From contig JAGNEZ010000065.1 of assembly GCA_018003015.1 (NCBI GenBank), positions 1-32,346 of the forward strand: a stretch of 32,346 bases of DNA, in the 5' to 3' direction. Positions 16,498 to 25,328 of this stretch are shown one piece after another (the first letter of the stretch is position 1; every line of letters begins with the position of its first letter). Under the pieces are notes generated by a model. That model was given only the letters and a program-made list of their open reading frames with translations, made no database searches and was not told where the DNA came from. This DNA comes from Phycisphaerae bacterium (GTDB taxonomy: Bacteria; Planctomycetota; Phycisphaerae; UBA1845; PWPN01). A program made the translations under genes and the position numbers.

Positions 16498-18252
16498 TTA
16501 CTCACCAGCGTTCGCGCTGGCCGGCTGCGAGGTCGCCCCCTGGGCCCGGACGGTAACGGAGTACAAGGCCAGGCCCAGTTCGCGGCCGTCCTGCGAACCA
16601 GGTTGTACCTCTACAGGCCGCCACTTTTTGACCTTGAGCGTGAGGGTGACGCGATCCGGTGTGCCGATCGGGATCGTAGCCTTGACGATACCTTGGTACG
16701 GCTTGTCGGGCAGCGTTGCCAGGCGTGTCTGGCCCAGATACAGGCCATTCTGGGGATCGATGGCCTGGGGGGGCAGGTTGACGTCCAGCTCGATCTCGCT
16801 TGGCTTGCCAGGCATCACCGGCAAACGCAACTGCGTGTTGCCGGAAGTCCAGCGCATGGTGTCCTCGCCTGGGTGAGGCATGTGTTCGCGGCCATGCGCG
16901 CGGCTGATGAACGGCTGGTCGCCCACCGATCCGACATCGACGCGATAGCACGATCGGAGGGCGTCGGTAAACAGGGTCGCCTCGTCGGGTTCGTTGGCGA
17001 GGAGTTGGGTCCGTGCGCCAGCCTGGTTTGTCACGGCCAGACCGCTGGCCGCCTGGTTACCGATGATGATCGCGGATCGGACCTTCGGCCCGACGAGGAC
17101 GTGGGTCTCGCCCTCGCGGAAGGTGTTGCCCTCGATGATCGCCCGCCCGGCGTCGATCTGGATAGCGGGCGAACCCGTACCGCCGACGTCCCAATCGCAA
17201 TAGTGGGTTCCGATCGAGGTGAACTGGGTCTGGCGGCTGCGAGACCAGACGCAGCGGTCGATCGGCCCCCAGAATGAGGAGTTCATCAAGCTCACCTTGC
17301 TGTCACCCGACTTCTCGGCGATTTCGATGCCCACGGAGTCGTTGCTGCCCCACCGGCCGACGAGTTCGGCGTTGGTGATGAGCAAGCCGGGATACTGGCA
17401 GCCCTCGACGAGGATTGCCCGCCGGCAGGAATCGGCCCCGATGCCCAGGAAGTTGCCGTTGCAGGAGCCGGCCTTGGTGGTTGAGAACTTGTAGCCGACG
17501 CCGTAACCGAAGCAGAACGTGTTGGTCACGTACTGCCAATCGGTGCGAGCGAACTCGAAGGCGACGGCGTTGACGTTGACCCACTTCGAGTAGGGGTCGT
17601 TCGGGTTGTAGTTTGTGCCGAATGGCCAGAAGTGGACATTCTCGACCCGGCCGATGTCGTAGCAGTTGTCAACGTAGAGGCCGCGGAAATCGGGGTAGCC
17701 GTGCACGTTTCGGATGAGGAACCGTGCCGCACCGTCGAAGTGGATGGCCTCATAGGGGTTGACGATCATGCAGTCGAGGACGGCCAGGTTATCGCCGTTT
17801 CTGGCGCTGATCGCGGGGGGATAGGGTACCGGGGGGACCTCGGTGATCTTGCGTTCGGGATAGGCGATCACCAGTCCTGCGATGGTGGCGGTTCTGCCGG
17901 CCAAGGTGATGAATGGCGGGTTTTCGGGCTTAGCGCGTCCGGCGTAGGCCAGCAGAACGGAGCCCTGGTAGCGGCCCTGGGCGTCGCGGGTGTCGGCCGG
18001 TGCGGTGCGGGCGATTCCCTGGAGGGTGACCAGGCCGGGCACCTTGAGTGTGCCGTTGATGCGAAACTGCCCCGCGGGCACGTTGACGATGCCACCACCG
18101 GCGGCGGCCGTCTTGTCCATGGCCTGCTGGAACGCGGCCGTGCAGTCGGTCTTGCCGTCGCCCAACGCCCCGGTCTCGAGCACGCTGAGATCGGCGCGGG
18201 TCAAGCCAGCGCAAACCAGGATGCAGCATCCGATGCGGAAGAACGTGGCCAT
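16498..18252 (-). CDS. Secreted pectate-lyase-like right-handed beta-helix protein
   Basis: The ATG at 18252 is chosen because AAGGAG lies seven bases upstream and it starts a signal peptide (MATFFRIGCCILVCAGLTRA). The 584-residue protein begins its mature part with the signature of the pectate-lyase-3 type beta-helix: GALGDGKTDCTAAFQQAMD, then GGGIVNVPAGQF. Regularly spaced Asn/Gly and hydrophobic rungs follow to about residue 430. The last 120 residues form a separate beta-sandwich-like tail. Such proteins cleave or bind acidic polysaccharides; the catalytic residues are too variable to assign by eye. It converges with the esterase fusion across only 27 bases, and the PQQ-like gene lies upstream on the same strand. 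Confidence 0.85.
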   Translation of the reverse strand: MATFFRIGCCILVCAGLTRADLSVLETGALGDGKTDCTAAFQQAMDKTAAAGGGIVNVPAGQFRINGTLKVPGLVTLQGIARTAPADTRDAQGRYQGSVLLAYAGRAKPENPPFITLAGRTATIAGLVIAYPERKITEVPPVPYPPAISARNGDNLAVLDCMIVNPYEAIHFDGAARFLIRNVHGYPDFRGLYVDNCYDIGRVENVHFWPFGTNYNPNDPYSKWVNVNAVAFEFARTDWQYVTNTFCFGYGVGYKFSTTKAGSCNGNFLGIGADSCRRAILVEGCQYPGLLITNAELVGRWGSNDSVGIEIAEKSGDSKVSLMNSSFWGPIDRCVWSRSRQTQFTSIGTHYCDWDVGGTGSPAIQIDAGRAIIEGNTFREGETHVLVGPKVRSAIIIGNQAASGLAVTNQAGARTQLLANEPDEATLFTDALRSCYRVDVGSVGDQPFISRAHGREHMPHPGEDTMRWTSGNTQLRLPVMPGKPSEIELDVNLPPQAIDPQNGLYLGQTRLATLPDKPYQGIVKATIPIGTPDRVTLTLKVKKWRPVEVQPGSQDGRELGLALYSVTVRAQGATSQPASANAGE

Positions 18253-18370
18253 GAGTTGGCTCCTTGCACTTCGAGGGTCAGCAGGATGCCAAGTCGACAC
18301 TGTGTCGACGCCGATCGGCAACCTGAAGATGCCTGTCCGGTCCGGGCATTGCGACGCTGCCGGGCGCCGA

Positions 18371-19594
18371 TCACTCGAGCATCCAGAGTGCGATCGAGAT
18401 CCGGTCTCGCACGAAGACGCGGTTTCCCGAGATGATCGGGAAGGCATACGTTTCCGCGTCGGCCACGGTGTACCTGGCGATCTCGGTGTACTCCTTGCCA
18501 TCCGGCTTGTAGACGACCAGGACTGGCTTGGTCGGCAGGGTCAGGAGCACGGGACCCGCATCCACGATGGTCGCGAAAGGCGAGCATCGGGCCTCGAGCG
18601 TCCAGTTGGCCGCGCCGGTCCTGGAGTCCATGCAGAAGAGATGGCCGCGGTCGGACACGCCAAACAGCAAACCGTCTTTCAGGACCGGGGTGTTGTAGCA
18701 GGTCCCCAGCTTCTCGTTGCACCAGAGCTGCCTCACAGCAAAGCCATCTCGCTGCCTCTCGATGCGCGCCGCCCGGGTACCGGTGCCCTGGCCGGTGTAG
18801 AACACGGTCTGATCGTCGACGACGGGGGTAGCGGAATGCCAGTAGCCATCCTTGCGCTCGGTCCCGACGTCCCAGAGCAGCCGGCCGTCTGCCAACCCCA
18901 GGCCGATGAGTCTTTTCTCCGTCTGGACGACGACCTGTTTCGTTCCTCCGGCGGTAATCAGCACTGGGGACGAGTACGAGGGGCCTTCGCCGGACCACTT
19001 CCACTTGGGTTCGCCGCTGGCCAAATCCAGGGCTGCGACGACTCCCTTGTTTTCTCCGCCGAGGTGCACGATGCACATGCGGTCGACGATCAACGGCGAC
19101 ATGGCGGTGAAGAACAGGGGGACTTCCTTGGGATCGTGCTTTCGCCAAATCTCCTTGCCGGTCTGGGCATTCAGGCATGACAGCACTCCCCCGACGCCGA
19201 GGCAGACGATCTTGCCGTCCGCGACGGCCGGTGAGCTGCGTGGCCCCGGGAACGGATTGGCCGGGCCGGTTACCGGCTGGGCTGAATATCGGTAGGCCCA
19301 TTTCTCCGTTCCGTCGGCGGGATTGAGGCATAGCAGCACTTCTTCGTCGCCCTGTCGAGCGAGGACGTACAGCCGGTCGCCGACCAGCGCCGGACTTGCC
19401 TCTCCCTGTCCCACCTTGACCCGCCATTTGAGGTTCAGTTGGTTTGGCCAGGTCACGGGGGGTTTGAATCCTGTGACCTTAGCGTCGCGGCCGGGCCCGC
19501 ACCACTGGGGCCAGTCCTGGGCGACCAAGTGCCCGGTGGCCAGCAAAGCGAAGCTGCCCGACGCTGCGACGATGAACGATACTGGGCTTCTCAC
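18371..19594 (-). CDS. Secreted PQQ-like beta-propeller protein
   Basis: I place the start at the GTG at 19594, which has AGGAGG directly upstream; a TTG six codons further up would bury that ribosome site inside the gene. The 407-residue product has a signal peptide, then DWPQWCGPGRD, a variant of the DWPQWRGP opening common in planctomycete PQQ-like proteins. Blade repeats follow: SPALVGDRLYVLARQ, CLNPADGTEKWAY, CLNAQTGKEIWRK, ALDLASGEPKWKW and CMDSRTGAANWTL. The Trp-docking repeats give a seven- or eight-bladed propeller. No quinone-dehydrogenase active site is evident, so a scaffold, binding or outer-membrane assembly role is more likely than redox catalysis. It lies 118 bases upstream of the beta-helix gene and may share its transcript. 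Confidence 0.9.
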   Translation of the reverse strand: MRSPVSFIVAASGSFALLATGHLVAQDWPQWCGPGRDAKVTGFKPPVTWPNQLNLKWRVKVGQGEASPALVGDRLYVLARQGDEEVLLCLNPADGTEKWAYRYSAQPVTGPANPFPGPRSSPAVADGKIVCLGVGGVLSCLNAQTGKEIWRKHDPKEVPLFFTAMSPLIVDRMCIVHLGGENKGVVAALDLASGEPKWKWSGEGPSYSSPVLITAGGTKQVVVQTEKRLIGLGLADGRLLWDVGTERKDGYWHSATPVVDDQTVFYTGQGTGTRAARIERQRDGFAVRQLWCNEKLGTCYNTPVLKDGLLFGVSDRGHLFCMDSRTGAANWTLEARCSPFATIVDAGPVLLTLPTKPVLVVYKPDGKEYTEIARYTVADAETYAFPIISGNRVFVRDRISIALWMLE

Positions 19595-19865
19595 GATGCC
19601 TCCTCTTGGCAATCTGCGGGCGGTCCGCCTCGGGCGACGAGGGCGGCATCCAATGCCGGTCTCGGCCCAGGATATCCTATCTCTGCCACTTCTGACCAGC
19701 CCCCCCCACTTCGGTTCGACATCGATCCGGGGTTCCTTCGGCGTGGCACCATACCCGGGCGAACAGACCTTGGGCGTTGGACGATGCGGGCCATCGGTCC
19801 TGCGGCACGTTTTCCCCTACCCCCACTGGATAACCGTCTGCCAAGATCGTATTCTGTGGGACACG

Positions 19866-20774
19866 ATGAAACCGGACACCTTCACCATCGCAGTGGTTCA
19901 GCACGCCTGTGCCGACGACCGGGGGACGAATATCGCCCGGGCGACGCAAGGGATTCGGGATGCTGCTTCGCAGGGAGCCCGGATCGTGTGTTTGCAGGAG
20001 CTTTTCGGCTCGACGTACTTCTGCAAGAAGGAGGACGTGGAGCGGTTTGCCCTGGCCGAGCCCGTACCCGGCCCGACGATTGAAGCCCTGCAGCCAGTCG
20101 CCCGCGGACTGGGTGTGGTGGTCGTGGTTCCTCTCTTCGAGCGGCGTGCACCGGGAGTCTACCACAACTCGGCCGCTGTCGTGGATGCGGACGGCTCGCT
20201 GATCGGCACTTACCGCAAGATGCACATTCCGGACGACCCGCTGTACTACGAGAAGTACTACTTCGCGCCGGGGGACGCGACCGGCCCGACCTGCGGCTTT
20301 CGGGTCTTCGAGACCCGCCACGCGCGGATCGGGGTGCTGATCTGCTGGGACCAGTGGTACCCTGAGGCGGCCCGGATCACCACGCTCCTTGGGGCCGAAG
20401 TGCTGTTCTATCCCACGGCCATCGGCTGGCACCCGAAGGAGAAAGCCCAGTACGGCCAGGAACAGGTTGCCGCGTGGCGAGCGATTCAGCGAAGCCACGC
20501 GATTGCCAATGGGGTATACGTTGCCGCGGCCAACCGGATCGGGCACGAGACCGAGCCGGGGACGGACGGCATCGAGTTCTTCGGCCAGTCGTTCATTTGC
20601 GGTCCCTTCGGGCAGTTTCTGGCCGAGGCTCCGAGCGACTGCCCGGCGGTCCTGACCGCCGAATGCAGCCGCTCGAAGATGGAAAGCGTTCGACGTCACT
20701 GGCCGTTCCTCCGCGACCGCCGGGTTGATGGGTACGCTCTGATCGTGGAGCGTTACCTGGGTGACCGGCCATGA
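19866..20774 (+). CDS. aguB: N-carbamoylputrescine amidase
   Basis: The 302-residue protein is a nitrilase-superfamily amidohydrolase with the complete Glu-Lys-Cys triad: E45 in CLQELFGSTYF, K118 in YRKMHIPDDP and C160 in LICWDQWYPE. The FGSTYFC and KMHIPDDPLYYEKYYF segments are characteristic of N-carbamoylputrescine amidase, which converts N-carbamoylputrescine to putrescine, CO2 and ammonia in the cytoplasm. The ATG at 19866 is favoured because the frame upstream is non-homologous. GGGA precedes it closely. The stop overlaps the start of the agmatine deiminase gene (ATGA), so the two steps of the pathway are translationally coupled. The identification is strong because both enzymes are present. 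Confidence 0.95.
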   Translation: MKPDTFTIAVVQHACADDRGTNIARATQGIRDAASQGARIVCLQELFGSTYFCKKEDVERFALAEPVPGPTIEALQPVARGLGVVVVVPLFERRAPGVYHNSAAVVDADGSLIGTYRKMHIPDDPLYYEKYYFAPGDATGPTCGFRVFETRHARIGVLICWDQWYPEAARITTLLGAEVLFYPTAIGWHPKEKAQYGQEQVAAWRAIQRSHAIANGVYVAAANRIGHETEPGTDGIEFFGQSFICGPFGQFLAEAPSDCPAVLTAECSRSKMESVRRHWPFLRDRRVDGYALIVERYLGDRP

Positions 20775-21847
20775 CGGGCGCCGGGATGAGGGGTGTCCCC
20801 CCCTGCCGCATGCCGGCCGAATGGGAATTGCACGATGCGACCTGGATTGCCTGGCCGCACCACGAGCCCGACTGGCCGGGCAAGTTGGAGCCGATCCACT
20901 GGGTGTATGCGGAGATCATCCGTGTGTTGAGCGGTTCCGAGCGGGTTGAGATTCTCTGCCACGACGAGGCGACCCGTGAGAAGGCGGCTAGCTGTCTCGA
21001 ACAGAACGGCGTTGGTGCCTGCCGATACCGCCTGCACGAGCTCGCGAACGACCGGTCGTGGCTTCGCGATTCCGCTCCCACCGCGGTGCGCTCCACGGAT
21101 GGTGAGGTCATCTGGATCCAATGGCGATTCAACGCCTGGGCCAAGTATGACAACTACCGGCTTGACGAAGGCGTTCCGCGGTTCATTGCCGAGGCCACCG
21201 GCCTGAAGCGGGTGGAGGCCTTGCGGCCCGACAACGGTCAGCCTTTCGTGCTGGAGGGTGGCAGCATTGATACGGACGGCGGAGGGACGCTGCTGGTGAC
21301 GGAAGAGTGCTTCCTGTCGGAGCAGCAGTGCCGCAATCCGGGCCTTAGCCGCGAGGGCTACGAGGAGGCATTTGCCCGCTACTTGGGCATTCGGAAGACC
21401 CTGTGGCTCGGTCGGGGTTGCGTAGGTGACGACACGCACGGGCACATTGACGATCTGGCCCGCTTCGTCGCCCCTTCGACGGTGGTGCTGGCTTACGAAG
21501 ACAAGGCGAGCGATCCGAACCACGAGATGAGTGTGGACAATCTGGGGCGGCTGAAGCGGGCGACTGACGCCGCCGGCCGATCGCTCACCGTAGTGACGAT
21601 TCCGATGCCGGAGCCGGTGTTGTTTGGCGGCGAACGGCTTCCGGCGAGCTACGCCAACTTCTACATCGCCAACAGTGTGGTTCTGGTGCCGACGTTCAAC
21701 GACCCGAACGACCGGACGGTTCTGGCGACTCTGGCCGGTCTGTTCCCCAACCGACGGGTGGTGGGCATCCACTGCCGGGATCTGATTCTCGGTCTGGGTA
21801 CGCTTCACTGTCTCAGCCAGCAGCAACCGGCCGCCCTGGGCCATTGA
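20771..21847 (+). CDS. aguA: Agmatine deiminase
   Basis: The 358-residue protein is a peptidyl-arginine-deiminase-type guanidino-modifying enzyme that converts agmatine to N-carbamoylputrescine and ammonia. Visible motifs are PAEWELHDATWIAWPH near the N-terminus, NDRSWLRDSAPT (93-104; the usual form has Gly in place of Ala102), LEGGSIDTDG at 161-170, HGHIDD with the catalytic His225/Asp227 pair, and the nucleophile Cys347 in GLGTLHCLSQQQ. Start and upstream stop overlap by four bases with aguB, indicating one operon. Together they make putrescine from agmatine; no arginine decarboxylase or agmatinase gene is in the window, so the agmatine source lies elsewhere. Confidence 0.95.
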   Translation: MTGAGMRGVPPCRMPAEWELHDATWIAWPHHEPDWPGKLEPIHWVYAEIIRVLSGSERVEILCHDEATREKAASCLEQNGVGACRYRLHELANDRSWLRDSAPTAVRSTDGEVIWIQWRFNAWAKYDNYRLDEGVPRFIAEATGLKRVEALRPDNGQPFVLEGGSIDTDGGGTLLVTEECFLSEQQCRNPGLSREGYEEAFARYLGIRKTLWLGRGCVGDDTHGHIDDLARFVAPSTVVLAYEDKASDPNHEMSVDNLGRLKRATDAAGRSLTVVTIPMPEPVLFGGERLPASYANFYIANSVVLVPTFNDPNDRTVLATLAGLFPNRRVVGIHCRDLILGLGTLHCLSQQQPAALGH

Positions 21848-21958
21848 CCGTCGGGTCACCGGTTGATCCTCGACGCTTGAACGGCCCCGGGTGATCAAGC
21901 GAGTTTCGTGGATCTCGCGGAGTCAAAAACTGCCTGCGCCAAACGAAGCCAATTAAGT

Positions 21959-21995
21959 GGTCAGCGGCCAACGGTCAGGGAGGTGGGCGCTGACC
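21959..21995 (+). terminator. Possible hairpin after aguA
   Basis: GGTCAGCG (21959-21966) and CGCTGACC (21988-21995) form a perfect 8-bp stem with a 21-base loop, about 110 bases past the aguA stop. There is no T-tract; the role is uncertain. Confidence 0.25.
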
Positions 21996-22164
21996 TTGGC
22001 GCCTATTCCAGCAGACCCCGTGACACAGGCCAGCTGGTTGAATAGGCAGCGGCGCGACGCGGCGGCGTCAAGGGCGCGGCGTCCTCTGAAGAGAACACCA
22101 CGGGTGTTCCGGTCTGATTGCCGCGGATGCCGAGAGTTGGGCCCGCGAACGGCATGGGCCCGGA

Positions 22165-22219
22165 CAATGCGGTCGAGGGGGGCAGGCGGCAGGCCCGGTG
22201 GTCCTCGATTGCCGCATTG
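22165..22219 (-). terminator. Bulged hairpin just after the S51 tandem gene
   Basis: CAATGCGG (22165-22172) pairs with CCGCATTG (22212-22219) and TCGAGG (22173-22178) with CCTCGA (22203-22208), leaving a three-base bulge. It starts about 25 bases beyond the stop codon of the minus-strand gene. No T-run follows, so termination is a guess. Confidence 0.35.
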
Positions 22220-22244
22220 CCTGGTCCGATTGGGGGATCATCGG

Positions 22245-23870
22245 CTACCAGTTTGGACGGCGGGTACGCATGTCGTAGTGTTCGCCGGTATCCAAGAGGA
22301 TGTGGGACTCGTCGTCCTCCCACGGCCAGCCGCGTCGGGTTGCATCAAACACGGCGACCTTGCCGTCGCCGATCACCTCGAATTCGTTTCCCTGGACCAC
22401 GATGGCGGCCGCGTGGTCGATCCCGATCCCGAGGAGTGAGTTTTCCTTCTTCAGGATCGCGACCACGTCGGCGATTGCGCGGTTTTCGGTCGGCCAGGTG
22501 TGTACGGTCGAGGCCCGAAGGAATCCCCCGCCTTCGTTCCAGCCGTAGGCATCGCCCGCCATCCGGGATGCCAGGAATCGGGCAGCACCGCCTTCCGCTG
22601 CGATGACGCCTCCTCTGTCCAGGAGATCGAACAGCTCCTTATGGGCCAGGGTGTGGAGGAAGGCGTCGGCCAGCCGCCACTGCTCACCGGTGCAGATCCA
22701 TACGCCGCGGGCGTTGCGCAGGGGTGTGACGAACCGTGTGGAGTTGGCGGCATTGCGGTCATTGGTGTGCCAGAGTGTCGCGTTCCTGGCACCCATTTTG
22801 CGGAGTGTGTCCAGTGGCTGGTTTCGTTGACCGGGGTTGTCGGCGCCGGGTGTTGGAATGACCACGATGTGGGCCTCGCGGTCGCCCAGGAGGTCAAGGA
22901 ACCGCTGCATGATCGCCGGCCCCGCCTGGGCTCCGCACATCAGCAGGGTACCTTCTGGCGGCCCACACGTTTTCCAATTCGCGGCCGGGTCCTGCCATGT
23001 CTTGTCCGCGCCGTTCCACTGCCCGGCCGGATCCCAGGGGTGTTGAGTGAGCGTGCGGCGATTCTTGAGATCGTAACGATCGCCGGCAAACAGGAACTCG
23101 TAGGGTTGTCCGACGGACCAGCCGGGACGCCGGGCATCACAGAGAGCGACCTTACTGGTGCCGGAGACCTCGAACGTATCTCCGCGGAGGATGATGAAGG
23201 TGTCCTCGTCGATCCCGATGCCGAGCAGTCCGGGGGACTGGCTCACAATCCTGGCGAGACCGCCCATGCGATGGCGTCGGATGTAGTGTTGCCCGATGGC
23301 GGATTGTCGCACGAAGCCGAAGCCGACGTCGCCGCCGTTATGTCCTCCGTACAGGAAGGAGCCCTGAATGGATGCCCCGGCCGAGTTACCGGCGACGACG
23401 CCGCCGCGTTGCAGGATGCCGAACAGTTCGCGGTGGGTGAGTGTATGGAGGTAGGCGGTAGCCAGGCGGCTCTGTTGCCCGCCGGAGATCCACACTGCCC
23501 TGGCCTGGCGCAGCGGTGCGACGAAGTCGACCGAGTTTGCGGTTTTCCGATCGCGGGTGTGCAAGACCTTGACGTTTTTTGCCCCCCGCTCGCGCAAGGG
23601 AGCGACGGCGGGAGCATTCTCGCCGCAGTTGGCGTCCGGGCCGGCGGTCGGAATGACCACGATGAGGGCCTCGGGGTCGTTCACCAGGCTGATGAAGGCA
23701 TCAGCGCCGCGTCCGCCGTGCGTTCCCCCGTGGATCAACAGGGTGCCGGTCGGCGGCCCGATGGTATCCCATGTCTCCGTGGGGCTCACCCACTTGGTTT
23801 GCCCGAAGGCGGAGCTTGCCAGGCACATGCACAGTGACAGGGGCCACGTTGTTGTGATCGGCCATAGCAC
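22245..23870 (-). CDS. Secreted tandem S51 (cyanophycinase-like) peptidase with degenerate second half
   Basis: The GTG at 23870 is preferred: AGGAGGTGA, an almost ideal ribosome site, lies seven bases upstream, and a signal peptide ending AFGQ follows. The 541-residue protein holds two homologous class I glutamine-amidotransferase-like domains of the S51/cyanophycinase type. Domain 1 (about 40-275) keeps SGGQQSRLA, the nucleophile elbow AGNSAGAS with Ser163, His194 in GQHYIRRHR and GIGIDE with Glu222. Domain 2 (about 305-541) aligns closely, but the elbow reads AAEGGAA so Ser becomes Gly427, and GIGIDH replaces Glu with His486. S51 enzymes cleave Asp-linked dipeptides or cyanophycin. The second half is probably non-catalytic. 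The substrate is unknown. Confidence 0.85.
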   Translation of the reverse strand: MLWPITTTWPLSLCMCLASSAFGQTKWVSPTETWDTIGPPTGTLLIHGGTHGGRGADAFISLVNDPEALIVVIPTAGPDANCGENAPAVAPLRERGAKNVKVLHTRDRKTANSVDFVAPLRQARAVWISGGQQSRLATAYLHTLTHRELFGILQRGGVVAGNSAGASIQGSFLYGGHNGGDVGFGFVRQSAIGQHYIRRHRMGGLARIVSQSPGLLGIGIDEDTFIILRGDTFEVSGTSKVALCDARRPGWSVGQPYEFLFAGDRYDLKNRRTLTQHPWDPAGQWNGADKTWQDPAANWKTCGPPEGTLLMCGAQAGPAIMQRFLDLLGDREAHIVVIPTPGADNPGQRNQPLDTLRKMGARNATLWHTNDRNAANSTRFVTPLRNARGVWICTGEQWRLADAFLHTLAHKELFDLLDRGGVIAAEGGAARFLASRMAGDAYGWNEGGGFLRASTVHTWPTENRAIADVVAILKKENSLLGIGIDHAAAIVVQGNEFEVIGDGKVAVFDATRRGWPWEDDESHILLDTGEHYDMRTRRPNW

Positions 23871-24006
23871 GGGGTCACCTCCTGGGATGGGATGGTGGCG
23901 GCCAACGGCGGTCACCTGCTCCGGCCGGCAAGCCGCAAGACCCCACCCTGACCGGGAAGTATACCCGCCCGGCGAGGCCGTCTCTCGGCCGGCTCGGCAA
24001 CCGTGA

Positions 24007-25275
24007 TCACGACGTGGTCTTGAGCGGCTCCGGGACATCGACGATGTACATTTGACGGGTTGGTTCGAAGCTACCGTCGAAGCAGATCCGGGTACCGTCG
24101 CGATTCCAGCGCGGGTGCAAATCGCAGCGTGATGCACCGGTGAGCTTCGGATTAGCGTCGAAGTCGCCGAGGTCGATGCGGGCGGCATCCGCGGGCCGGT
24201 AGAGGAACAACCGCTGTCGGTGGTGCCTATCGGGGTAGGTATCCAGAAGGATCCACTTGCGGTCCGGCGAATACGAGCAGTGGCCGTCGGCGGTGAGCGT
24301 GTTCTGGCCGACGATCTCGTAGGTTCCGGTGCGATCATTGATCAGGAAGAAGTGTGCGCCCTTGTCCTGGGTGGCTGTCCAGGCCAGGATGGTCTCGTCG
24401 TCGCGCCAGTCGAAGTGTGAGACGAGGAGGCTCCTGGACATGAGTCGCACGTTGCCGCCGTCGCGGTCGGCGGTGTAGAGGCGGGTGCGAAAAGAGCCCT
24501 TGTCGAGCGGGCGCCAGCGATGCAGGAACAGGAACCGGGTACCCGAGGGATTGAACTTAAGGTGATTGAACCAGTGGTGGGTATCCTTGAACTCGGGGAG
24601 GGGCTTGTTCTGTACCGCCCAGGCGATGGACAGGAGCTGCCGATGGTTTCCGGTAGCCAAGTCGATCCAGTAGATACCCGCATCGCGGGGTGCGGGATCG
24701 TCCTTGAGCTGTTCGGGCAGAGCGACATAGCCATAGCCTGGCCGGAGTCGATTGACCCGTTCGAAATCGAGGGTGAGGGCCTGTTTCCCGTCCAGGCTGA
24801 CGTCATAGACAGGTCGCGGCAAGCGGCGTGTGCTGCCGCGGTGGACGTCGCGAACGACGGACACGTAGTGGTTCCCGTCGAGGCTGTTGTAGATGATTTC
24901 GCGATCGGGTGCGTAGCCAAGCCACTGGAGCATGGTGCCCTGCTGCCAGCTCCAGGCGGTCGTGGTGTCCAAGGGCAGGAAGCGGTTTTCCTGCTTCAGA
25001 TCGACGATGCCCACGGTGACCGCCTCGCCGGGCCTGGGATCGCGACCGATGAAATCGACTTCCATGGCCAGCAGGTACCGGCCGGTGGCATCCGCTGGAG
25101 GTTTATCGTAGTAGCCCATGAAGTGGTGCTGAGGCCCGCGGGTGGCGGCCCCGGCGCGGGGAAAGCCGGGACGGGTTGTCGGTCGAGAGGCGAGATTCGC
25201 GTCTGGGGAGGCAGTCTTTGAGGCTTGAGCGGCCAGTACGCCGGCCAGGCCTTTCAGAAACGTGCGTCGCTTCAT
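24007..25275 (-). CDS. Tat-exported beta-propeller, oligogalacturonate-lyase-like
   Basis: The ATG at 25275 begins a Tat signal (MKRRTFLKGLAG) and has GGGGA seven bases upstream. The 422-residue mature region is a beta-propeller with WD40/TolB-like strands. HHFMGYYDKPPAD starts the domain, LQWLGYAPDREIIYN and KFNPSGTRFLFLHRW mark blades, and CSYSPDRKWILLDTYPD and CDLHPRWNRDGTRICFD close it. This resembles the PD40/oligogalacturonate-lyase-type propellers, in which a His cluster binds metal; HHWFNHLKF is a candidate. Activity on unsaturated digalacturonate is possible but not shown. It is 53 bases downstream of the purF-like gene on the same strand, a chance pairing as far as function goes. 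The fold is better supported than the enzyme call. Confidence 0.78.
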   Translation of the reverse strand: MKRRTFLKGLAGVLAAQASKTASPDANLASRPTTRPGFPRAGAATRGPQHHFMGYYDKPPADATGRYLLAMEVDFIGRDPRPGEAVTVGIVDLKQENRFLPLDTTTAWSWQQGTMLQWLGYAPDREIIYNSLDGNHYVSVVRDVHRGSTRRLPRPVYDVSLDGKQALTLDFERVNRLRPGYGYVALPEQLKDDPAPRDAGIYWIDLATGNHRQLLSIAWAVQNKPLPEFKDTHHWFNHLKFNPSGTRFLFLHRWRPLDKGSFRTRLYTADRDGGNVRLMSRSLLVSHFDWRDDETILAWTATQDKGAHFFLINDRTGTYEIVGQNTLTADGHCSYSPDRKWILLDTYPDRHHRQRLFLYRPADAARIDLGDFDANPKLTGASRCDLHPRWNRDGTRICFDGSFEPTRQMYIVDVPEPLKTTS

Positions 25276-25328
25276 GGTTTGTTCCCCGTCGGGGGCGCCG
25301 GTCCGGGGCCGGTGCCCTGATGCGGTTC

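Larger units (their letters stand above)
21848..22244. other. Convergent intergenic region with two hairpins
   Basis: This 397-base gap between aguA and the S51 tandem gene has no convincing ORF. It holds inverted repeats at 21959-21995 and 22165-22219, listed separately, which could end transcription from each side. Confidence 0.5.

Noticed and set aside
19323-19865. N-terminal extension of the aguB reading frame
   Set aside because: The sequence before Met at 19866 is low-complexity Pro/Arg/Ser and overlaps the opposite-strand propeller gene; nitrilase homology begins right after 19866.
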